From contig WFVQ01000203.1 of NCBI GenBank assembly GCA_015491585.1, positions 1-5,948 on the forward strand: DNA of 5,948 nt, read 5' to 3'. The notes beneath the pieces were generated by a model. That model was given only the letters and a program-made list of their open reading frames with translations. It searched no databases and was not told the origin of the DNA. The DNA is from Deltaproteobacteria bacterium (lineage in GTDB: Bacteria > Desulfobacterota > Dissulfuribacteria > Dissulfuribacterales > S140-46). Below are positions 1-4,844 of the stretch, piece by piece. A program made the position numbers and the translations under genes. How positions within the stretch are numbered: the first letter of the stretch is position 1; every line of letters begins with the position of its first letter.

Positions 1-250
1 ACTCTATCTCCACCTCCAGGGACCTCTTGATTCCGCCCCGCTTCTCCTCCTCTTCGACCTTTACTTCCAATACCACGGTTCCGGGAAGGAGTATCTCCAG
101 GTCCCCGCTTCCGCCCTTGAGGGTGACCGCGCCTCCCTCCAGCCTGCCCGCCAGGGACCTCAGGAACTCCGCCACCTCTGCCAGTCCTTTTCTCTCCTCT
201 GCCTTGAACAGTATCCGCTCACGTCCCATCTTCTCATACCTCTCTTTCAC
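1..250 (-). CDS. amphi-Trp domain-like small protein, C-terminus cut by window edge
   Basis: 83 codons are visible, reading from a GTG at 250-248. The sequence includes an N-terminal ILFKAEERKG, a helix AEVAEFLRSLAGRLEGG, then beta-like stretches VTLKGG, LEILLPGTVVLEVKVEEEE and KRSLEVEIE. That succession (LF-K-x-EER, amphipathic helix, two or three strands, acidic run, KRSLE-EIE) matches what I know of the amphi-Trp family, small proteins of unknown function named for a terminal tryptophan. That tryptophan would lie beyond the left edge, so it cannot be checked. The GTG overlaps the permease C stop as GTGA and has AGGAG nine bases upstream. An alternative ATG at 229-227 begins MGRERILF and would suit the family length equally well. 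It is the last visible gene of the transporter operon, where ATPase genes would often sit. No function is claimed. Confidence 0.72.
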   Translation of the reverse strand, partial: MKERYEKMGRERILFKAEERKGLAEVAEFLRSLAGRLEGGAVTLKGGSGDLEILLPGTVVLEVKVEEEEKRGGIKRSLEVEIE

Positions 251-1095
251 TCTCTCCTGCTCCTGGGATCCAGCGCGTCCCGCAGCCCTTCACCCAGGAG
301 ATTGTATCCTAAGACCGTGATCAATATGGCAAGACCGGGATAGAGAGAGAGCCACCATGCGATCTCCAGGTTGTCCTTTCCCTCGGTCAGCATGTTGCCC
401 CAGCTCGGTGTCGGGGGCTGGACCCCGATCCCGAGAAAGCTCAGGGCGCTCTCGGTGAGGATGGCATTTCCAACGCCGAGCGTGGCGGCGACCAGCACCG
501 GGGCGATGGCGTTGGGCAGTATGTGCGAGAACAGGATGCGGGCGTTGGAGGCGCCGGATATCCTTGCGGCAAGCACAAAGTCACGGCCCTTTAGGGAGAG
601 GAATTCCGCCCTGACCAGCCTGGCGACCCCCATCCACCCTGTCAGCCCTATCACCACCATTATGTTCCAGATCGAGGGTTCGAGAAAGGCGATGACGGCC
701 ATGATGAGAAAGATAGTAGGGAAACAGAGCATGACATCCACCAGCCTCATTATGGCGGTGTCTATCCAGCCGCCGTAGAAGCCAGCCACAGCCCCGAGGA
801 CGGTTCCCACGGCGGTGGCGATACCCACGGCCACGAAGCCAACGAATAACGAGATTCGGGCGCCGTAGATGAGTCTGGAGAGGCAGTCCCTGCCCAGGGT
901 GTCGGTGCCGCAGGGATGGGCCAGGCTTGGAGGCTCGAGGATGTGAAAGGTGTCTATGGCGGAGGGATCGTATGGTGCGATGAGAGGCGCCGCAAGCGCC
1001 ACGGCCGCCAGGACCGTGACCAAGGCCAGACCGGAAACTGCAAGGGGATTGCGTCTGAAACCGCTCCAGAACGACTCCTGTGCTTCCGATGCCAC
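247..1095 (-). CDS. dppC: DppC-like ABC transporter permease (peptide/nickel family)
   Basis: This 282-residue inner-membrane permease is the usual family length. An N-terminal membrane segment (about 18-40) is followed by the DppC/OppC hallmark HPCGTDTLGRD (60-70) and SRLIYGARISL. Further hydrophobic segments lie at about 83-107, 118-138, 143-158, 196-222 and 247-268. The EAA cytoplasmic loop that contacts the ATPase spans about 164-195 (EFLSLKGRDFVLAARISGAS, then HILPN). The C-terminus LRDALDPR is typical. It would pair with the DppB-like subunit to form the channel. The start is a GTG three bases after the upstream TAG stop, with GGAGGG six bases before it inside the end of the preceding gene, so translation is probably coupled. 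The substrate cannot be told from the permease; oligopeptide, dipeptide, nickel and glutathione systems share this fold. The symbol denotes the closest family only. Confidence 0.95.
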   Translation of the reverse strand: MASEAQESFWSGFRRNPLAVSGLALVTVLAAVALAAPLIAPYDPSAIDTFHILEPPSLAHPCGTDTLGRDCLSRLIYGARISLFVGFVAVGIATAVGTVLGAVAGFYGGWIDTAIMRLVDVMLCFPTIFLIMAVIAFLEPSIWNIMVVIGLTGWMGVARLVRAEFLSLKGRDFVLAARISGASNARILFSHILPNAIAPVLVAATLGVGNAILTESALSFLGIGVQPPTPSWGNMLTEGKDNLEIAWWLSLYPGLAILITVLGYNLLGEGLRDALDPRSRRE

Positions 1096-1098
1096 TGC

Positions 1099-2097
1099 CT
1101 ACCCTCCCTCCTCGCCCTGGGCCCTGATCCTGGGATCAGCAAGGGCGTAGCCGATATCCGCCAGCAGGTTGCCCAGCAGGGTCAGGACCGAGACTATGAC
1201 CAGGTTGCCCATGAGCACCGGATAGTCCCTGGCCATAACGCTCTTCCACATGAGCTGGCCTATGCCAGGTATGGCGAAAATGGACTCGAAGATGACGCTG
1301 CCTCCGATCAGGGCCGGAACCGAGAGACCGAGGATGGTGATGACCGGAAGCAGGGCGTTTCTGAGGGCATGGCGGTAGATGACTTTTTTCTCTGGAAGGC
1401 CCTTGGCCCTGGCCGTGGTGATGTAGTCCTGCCGCAGCACCTCGAGCATGGAGGAGCGCATGTAGCGGGACAATCCGGCCAGGCCGCCTATGGACGATAC
1501 CAGCACAGGAAGCACGAGGTGGCGCGCCCAGTCCAGCGCCTTCTCCCATCCCGCCATCTCTCCATAACCCATCATGGAGTGGAGGCCGGATATGGGGAGC
1601 CATCCTAGCTTGACGCCGAAGAGCAGCATCAGGAGCAAGGCCACCCAGAAGGAGGGGGCGGCGTATCCCACGAAGACCAGTACCGTGCTCATGTGGTCGA
1701 AGGCAGAGCCCCGCTTCACCGCGGACCGTACCCCAAGAGGAATGGCGACAGCGAAGATCAGCCCCATAGAGAGCAGGTTGATGAGTATGGTCACCGGCAG
1801 CCGTTCCTTTATTTTGTCCCATACCGGCCGCCTGTCCGCCGAGAAGCTGCGGCCCAGGTCGAGGCGGACAAGTCCCTTGAGCCAGGTGGCGTACTGCACC
1901 ATCAACGGCTTGTCCAGGCCGTACTGCGCCCTCAGCCGTTCCCGCATCTCCGGTGTCATCTTGGGATTGAAGTCGGCCTGGATGGTCATGGGCTCTCCAG
2001 GGGCAAGATGCATCACCACGAAGGAGATGAGGGTTATCCCTATGAAGGTAGGGATCAGGACCAGAAGCCTTTTTGCCAGAAAGAGTAGAAAGCCCAT
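1099..2097 (-). CDS. dppB: DppB-like ABC transporter permease (peptide/nickel family)
   Basis: This 332-residue inner-membrane permease begins MGFLLFLAKRLL, the usual DppB/OppB N-terminus with a first membrane segment at about 10-30 and the periplasmic MHLAPGEP motif. The conserved YGLDKP (59-64) and DLGRSFS (80-86) follow. Other membrane segments are at about 103-125, 137-160, 194-210, 252-272 and 296-318. The EAA loop is at about 219-249 (DYITTARAKGL, RHALRNALLP), and FAIPGIGQLMW and the terminal ADPRIR are family signatures. It lies 39 bases after the binding-protein gene and 3 bases before the partner permease. The ATG at 2097-2095 has GGAGG only three bases upstream, tighter than normal; the next Met is residue 29, inside the first membrane segment, so this start is kept. 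The assignment to family is firm; the transported substrate is unknown. Confidence 0.95.
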   Translation of the reverse strand: MGFLLFLAKRLLVLIPTFIGITLISFVVMHLAPGEPMTIQADFNPKMTPEMRERLRAQYGLDKPLMVQYATWLKGLVRLDLGRSFSADRRPVWDKIKERLPVTILINLLSMGLIFAVAIPLGVRSAVKRGSAFDHMSTVLVFVGYAAPSFWVALLLMLLFGVKLGWLPISGLHSMMGYGEMAGWEKALDWARHLVLPVLVSSIGGLAGLSRYMRSSMLEVLRQDYITTARAKGLPEKKVIYRHALRNALLPVITILGLSVPALIGGSVIFESIFAIPGIGQLMWKSVMARDYPVLMGNLVIVSVLTLLGNLLADIGYALADPRIRAQGEEGG

Positions 2098-2112
2098 CTT
2101 CCTCCGCGGAGA

Positions 2113-2133
2113 CGGGGCGCGTTCACGGCCCCG
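2113..2133 (-). promoter_or_regulatory. intercistronic GC hairpin between binding-protein and permease genes
   Basis: Bases 2113-2118 and 2128-2133 form a six-base-pair CGGGGC/GCCCCG stem around a nine-base loop, starting four bases after the stop codon of the solute-binding protein gene. No U-run follows, so it is not a classical terminator. By analogy with other binding-protein operons it could protect the upstream message from 3' exonucleases and favour binding protein over permease. That role is inference. Confidence 0.35.
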
Positions 2134-2136
2134 GGT

Positions 2137-3756
2137 TTACGGCATTATATACCGCTGCTCTGCTTTTGGTACCCACCATCTGATGAGGTTGTAGCTGATC
2201 CCGGCCGGTGCCGGCTCGATGCCCCTGAAGCGACGGTGGATCACGGGCAGGGCCATTGGCACGTAGAGAAAGGTGTAGGGCTGCTCCTCGGCGAGGATCT
2301 CCTGGATGCGGCCGTATATGCGCTTCCGCTTCTCCCTGGCGAACGTGTGCCGCCCTTCCACCAGCAGCCTGTCCACCTCTGGATTGGAGTAACCGATGAA
2401 GTTGAGCTGTTTCTCTCCGGTCTTGGAGGAGTGCCAGATGTCGAAGAGGTCAGGATCCTGGCCCAGGGTCCATCCCAGGATCACCGCCTCGAATCTCCGC
2501 TTGTCTATGAAATCGTTGATGAAGGCGGTCCACTCTATGGGGCGGATCTTGACCTCTATCCCCACCTGTTTCAAGCGGTACTGGATTATCTGCGCCGTGT
2601 TGGCCCTGAGGGAGTTGCCCTGGTTGGTGATGATGGTGAAGCTGAAGCGGCGTCCGTCCTTGTCGAGCCAGCCGTCACCGTCGCGGTCCACCCAGCCGGC
2701 CTCTTCCAGCAGCTCCCTGGCCCGCTCAGGATCGTAAGGATAGCGGCGGACATGGGGATTGTAGTACCAGGCATCGGGTTTGTAGGGTCCAGTGGCTGCC
2801 ACCCCGTAACCCAGGAGCACACCCCTGATGATCTCCTCCTTGTCTATGGCATATGAGATGGCCTGCCTCACCCTCTTGTCCTTGAACAGCGGACTGCGGA
2901 GGTTGTATCCAAGGTATGTGTATGAGAACGAAAGATATTTGTATTTTTTGAAGTTTTCTTTGAAGAATCGGGTGTCGGTTTGGCGTGAGTACTGTATTGG
3001 AGAGAGGCCCATCCAATCGAGACCGCCGGACTTCAGCTCCAGGAACATGGTGGCCGGATCGGGTATTATCCGCATCACGTACCTGTCCAGGTACGGCCTG
3101 CCGTCGTAGTATCCTGGGTTGGCCTCAAGCACGATGCGCTCCTGGGACTTCCACTCCTTGAGCCTGAATGGCCCTATCCCAACGGGATGCCTGGCCAGTG
3201 GGCTCTTAGTTATCTCCTTGCCCTTCAACAGGTGGCTGGGCAGGACCACTACGTTGGACCATGAGCTCAGGGCCGGGGCAAACGGCTCCTTGTAGGTGAC
3301 GCGGAACGTGTATCTGTCAGGGGCCTCCGCTTTCTTGACCTCCAGGAAGTCGCCGGCATATGCGGTAGGGGTCTTGGGGTCGGTGATGGTCTCGAATCCG
3401 TACAGGACGTCGGCGGAGGTGAACTCCTCGCCGTCTTCCCAGCGCACCCCCTTCCTGAGATGGAAGGTTATGGTCAGGCCGTCTTCACTTATCTCCCACC
3501 CTTTGGCAAGTTCGCCCACGAGGTTGAGATCCTTGTCGTACTTGACCAGGCCAGGATAGATGTAACCCGCGATCTCGTGGCTGGTGGCGTCCGAGGCCAG
3601 CATGGGAATGAGGTTTGAGGCATCGCCTATGGAGCCTACCACGATGGCGTCTCCATAGTCAGGGCCGACTGGATCGAGGCCCGCCGCCGCTGCCGCCCCA
3701 GGGGCCTGGAGCAGGAGCACGACCACGAAAGCGGCTGCCGCGGCCATCCACCTCAT
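2137..3756 (-). CDS. extracellular solute-binding protein, family 5 (peptide/nickel type)
   Basis: This 539-residue periplasmic protein should deliver a ligand, probably a peptide, to the adjacent permeases. Residues 1-25 form a Sec signal peptide (MRW, hydrophobic core AAAAAFVVVLLL, then APGAAAAA) with no lipobox cysteine, so it looks soluble and periplasmic, not a lipoprotein. The SBP_bac_5 signature is at about 96-122 (ITFHLRKGVRWEDG, FTSADVLYGFE). Other family blocks are GIGPFRLKEW (193-202), KRVRQAISYAIDKEEI (294-309) and YDPERARELLEEAGW (341-355). DRDGDGWLDKDG (357-368) resembles a calcium-binding loop. The ATG at 3756-3754 overlaps the PHP stop as ATGA and has AAAGGAG (3765-3771) eight bases upstream. 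The frame stays open another 100 codons upstream inside the PHP gene, but that part is proline/arginine-rich shadow coding, and the signal peptide fixes the start. The ligand is not determined. Confidence 0.95.
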   Translation of the reverse strand: MRWMAAAAAFVVVLLLQAPGAAAAAGLDPVGPDYGDAIVVGSIGDASNLIPMLASDATSHEIAGYIYPGLVKYDKDLNLVGELAKGWEISEDGLTITFHLRKGVRWEDGEEFTSADVLYGFETITDPKTPTAYAGDFLEVKKAEAPDRYTFRVTYKEPFAPALSSWSNVVVLPSHLLKGKEITKSPLARHPVGIGPFRLKEWKSQERIVLEANPGYYDGRPYLDRYVMRIIPDPATMFLELKSGGLDWMGLSPIQYSRQTDTRFFKENFKKYKYLSFSYTYLGYNLRSPLFKDKRVRQAISYAIDKEEIIRGVLLGYGVAATGPYKPDAWYYNPHVRRYPYDPERARELLEEAGWVDRDGDGWLDKDGRRFSFTIITNQGNSLRANTAQIIQYRLKQVGIEVKIRPIEWTAFINDFIDKRRFEAVILGWTLGQDPDLFDIWHSSKTGEKQLNFIGYSNPEVDRLLVEGRHTFAREKRKRIYGRIQEILAEEQPYTFLYVPMALPVIHRRFRGIEPAPAGISYNLIRWWVPKAEQRYIMP

Positions 3757-4613
3757 CCCCGCAGCTCCTTTATTGCCTCCACGCACGAGTAGGGCACCTT
3801 GAGATTGCCCCTCCCTCTTCCCAGCGCTATGTGGGGCTTTGCCCTGCCGTGGTAGTCGCTCCCTCCCGTGGCGGCCAGCCCGAGCCTGCGGCAGAGGGAC
3901 AACAGGAAGGAGGTGAAGTCCTGGTCGTGTTCGCTGTAGTAGCACTCCACCCCTTGGAGGCCCATCTCCTTCCACTCCGCAATCCACCCCTCCAGTTCCT
4001 CCCTGGTGCGGTGCCCAAGGGAGAAGGGGTGGGCGAGGACAGCGACCCCTCCGCACCCGGTAACCGCGCCGATGGCGTCCGCAGGGGAGAGTATGGACTT
4101 GGGGACATAGGCCGGACCGTCCTTTTTGAGATAGCGGTCGAAGGCCTCGTAGACGCTCTTTACATATCCCTTTGCAACCAGGGCACGGGCTATGTGGGGG
4201 CGCCCTATCTGCCCTCCCCCGGCCATCTCCTCGAGCTCCTCCATTGAGACATCCATGCCGAGACCCCGGAGCTTCTCGACGATCTTCGGGTTTCTGGCGC
4301 TTCTTGCGTCCTGGACCTTGGCGATGACCCGTTTGAAGTCGGCGCAGCCGGGATCCACGTAGTAGCCCAGGAGATGCATGTTGCCGTGTGGATGGAGTAC
4401 GCTGAGCTCCACGCCAGGCACCATCTCTATCCCTGCCGCTTGGGCCGCGCTCTCTGCCCTCTCCAGGCCGTCAACGGTGTCATGGTCCGTGACCGCCACC
4501 GCCGCCAGTCCTGCCTCCTTGGCCAGCACAACAAGTTGTTCAGGGGTGTCGGAGCCGTCGGAACATGTTGTGTGGCAGTGGAGGTCACACCACTGTTGCG
4601 ACTGAATCATCAT
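3753..4613 (-). CDS. PHP-domain metal-dependent phosphoesterase (TrpH/YciV, RNase AM-like)
   Basis: The product is 286 residues from the chosen start. The metal-binding PHP motifs are all present: DLHCHTTCSDG (H12, H14, D19), TDHDT (D43, H44, D45), GVELS (E69), NMHLLGY (H80), GRPHIARALV (H140), AHP (H195) and GSDYHG (D253, H255). This is the arrangement of the YciV/TrpH group, whose studied members remove phosphate from 3',5'-bisphosphate nucleotides or trim RNA 5' ends; that activity is likely here but unproven. The protein should be cytoplasmic. The frame is open up to a GTG at 4688, but that codon lies at or before the predicted transcription start and lacks a ribosome site. ATG 4613-4611 has GGAG (4623-4626) nine bases upstream and puts the first metal ligand at residue 12, as usual. 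ATG 4628 and 4610 are alternatives. It is first in the operon and overlaps the binding-protein gene by ATGA. Confidence 0.93.
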   Translation of the reverse strand: MMIQSQQWCDLHCHTTCSDGSDTPEQLVVLAKEAGLAAVAVTDHDTVDGLERAESAAQAAGIEMVPGVELSVLHPHGNMHLLGYYVDPGCADFKRVIAKVQDARSARNPKIVEKLRGLGMDVSMEELEEMAGGGQIGRPHIARALVAKGYVKSVYEAFDRYLKKDGPAYVPKSILSPADAIGAVTGCGGVAVLAHPFSLGHRTREELEGWIAEWKEMGLQGVECYYSEHDQDFTSFLLSLCRRLGLAATGGSDYHGRAKPHIALGRGRGNLKVPYSCVEAIKELRG

Positions 4614-4622
4614 TCGGTTTTT
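4601..4622 (+). repeat. inverted repeat, left arm (contains PHP start codon)
   Basis: It reads ACTGAATC, two variable bases (AT), then CATTCGGTTTTT. On the - strand this arm is the probable translation start of the PHP gene, with ATGATGATTCAG encoding MMIQ and the GGAG ribosome site just inside the arm. It pairs with 4766-4787. Confidence 0.85.
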
Positions 4623-4688
4623 CTCCATCGCAATGGCTGCCGCGCCTCGGAGCCCCTGCGACAACCGGACGTTTTTTTGGGTTTTCAC

Positions 4689-4717
4689 AGGATAACAAAC
4701 TATTTCAGGGTTGACAA
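4689..4717 (-). promoter_or_regulatory. predicted sigma70 promoter for the PHP-transporter operon
   Basis: On the - strand, TTGTCA (4717-4712, five of six to consensus) is followed by a 17-base spacer and TATCCT (4694-4689, four of six). Transcription would begin near 4682, leaving a leader of about 70 bases before the ATG at 4613 and excluding the upstream GTG at 4688 as a start. The -35 box overlaps that of the dsrA promoter on the other strand. Another -10-like TATACT lies at 4738-4733 on this strand but lacks a suitably spaced -35. Confidence 0.5.
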
Positions 4718-4740
4718 AGAAAGCCGTAAACGAGTATAAA
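4711..4740 (+). promoter_or_regulatory. predicted strong sigma70 promoter for dsrA
   Basis: A perfect TTGACA (4711-4716) lies 18 bases before TATAAA (4735-4740, five of six to consensus). Transcription should start near 4747-4748, giving a leader of about 97 bases. A strong constitutive-looking promoter fits a gene whose product is abundant in sulfate reducers. The prediction rests on the two boxes and their spacing only. Confidence 0.7.
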
Positions 4741-4743
4741 AGT

Positions 4744-4757
4744 TTTCACCCATGAAA
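4744..4757. promoter_or_regulatory. small dyad at the dsrA transcription start, candidate operator
   Basis: TTTCA (4744-4748) and TGAAA (4753-4757) form a perfect inverted repeat around CCCA, centred just after the predicted dsrA transcription start. It could be a repressor site or a tiny hairpin at the 5' end of the message. Its GTTTTCAC part (4742-4749) recurs at 4681-4688, next to the -10 box of the opposite promoter. Five-base arms are short enough to be chance. Confidence 0.25.
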
Positions 4758-4765
4758 GGCGTGTA

Positions 4766-4787
4766 AAAAACCGAATGGCGATTCAGT
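4766..4787 (-). repeat. inverted repeat, right arm (in dsrA leader)
   Basis: On the + strand it reads AAAAACCGAATG, GC, then GATTCAGT, the reverse complement of 4601-4622 except for two adjacent bases. It falls in the predicted 5' untranslated leader of dsrA and contains an ATG (4775-4777) that opens a short reading frame. Confidence 0.85.
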
Positions 4788-4822
4788 TTGCGCGCCGCGA
4801 AATGGCTATGGAAGAAAAATAA
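4775..4822 (+). other. possible 15-codon leader ORF upstream of dsrA
   Basis: ATG at 4775 opens MAIQFARREMAMEEK and stops with TAA at 4820-4822, six bases before the dsrA ribosome site. Its first codons come from the right repeat arm and resemble the PHP N-terminus (MAIQ against MMIQ). The only nearby ribosome-site-like sequence is AAAGG (4755-4759), 15 bases upstream, which is too far for good initiation. It could be a relic of the repeat or a leader peptide; nothing shows that it is translated. Confidence 0.2.
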
Positions 4823-4828
4823 ACCACT

Positions 4829-4836
4829 AAGGAGGG
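4829..4836 (+). promoter_or_regulatory. ribosome binding site of dsrA
   Basis: AAGGAGGG lies eight bases before the ATG at 4845, a near-perfect Shine-Dalgarno sequence with optimal spacing. It decides the dsrA start and implies high translation. Confidence 0.9.
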
Positions 4837-4844
4837 AGAATTAA

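Larger units (their letters stand above)
4601..4787. mobile_element. candidate 187-bp MITE-like element bearing the divergent promoters
   Basis: The segment is bounded by 22-bp inverted repeats (4601-4622 and 4766-4787) that agree at 20 of 22 positions. Immediately outside each arm is the same five bases, TTGCG (4596-4600 and 4788-4792), in direct orientation. Terminal inverted repeats plus an abutting short direct repeat are the signature of a small non-autonomous insertion with target duplication. The element has no transposase. It contains both predicted promoters, and one arm contains the probable PHP start codon, so it would be domesticated. Against this reading, no further copy is visible here, the transposase family cannot be named, and removing the element leaves no obvious original start codon for the PHP gene. 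Confidence 0.4.

Noticed and set aside
916..1608. 230-codon + strand frame across the permease B/C junction
   Set aside because: Shadow of two conserved permease genes on the other strand; composition is Gly/Arg/Gln/His-rich with no domain.
2236..2856. 206-codon + strand frame opposite the solute-binding protein
   Set aside because: Antisense shadow; the - strand frame has continuous family-5 binding protein similarity through this region.
2925..3000. AT-rich patch inside the binding-protein gene, possible inserted DNA
   Set aside because: The reading frame and family-type sequence (FKKYKYLSFSYTYLGYN) continue through it; Lys, Phe and Tyr codons explain the composition.
3757..4056. 100-codon N-terminal extension of the solute-binding protein frame
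   Set aside because: It overlaps the PHP gene in another frame, is Pro/Arg/Gly-rich, and precedes a clear signal peptide with its own ribosome site and an ATGA overlap.
4614..4688. 25-residue N-terminal extension of the PHP protein from GTG 4688
   Set aside because: No ribosome site, the codon lies at or before the predicted transcription start, and the PHP motif would be displaced from its usual N-terminal position.
4689..4706. Possible Rex or HcpR-type redox operator near the divergent promoters
   Set aside because: TTGTTA and GTGAAAAC fragments are present, but they do not form the required symmetric half-sites at the right spacing.
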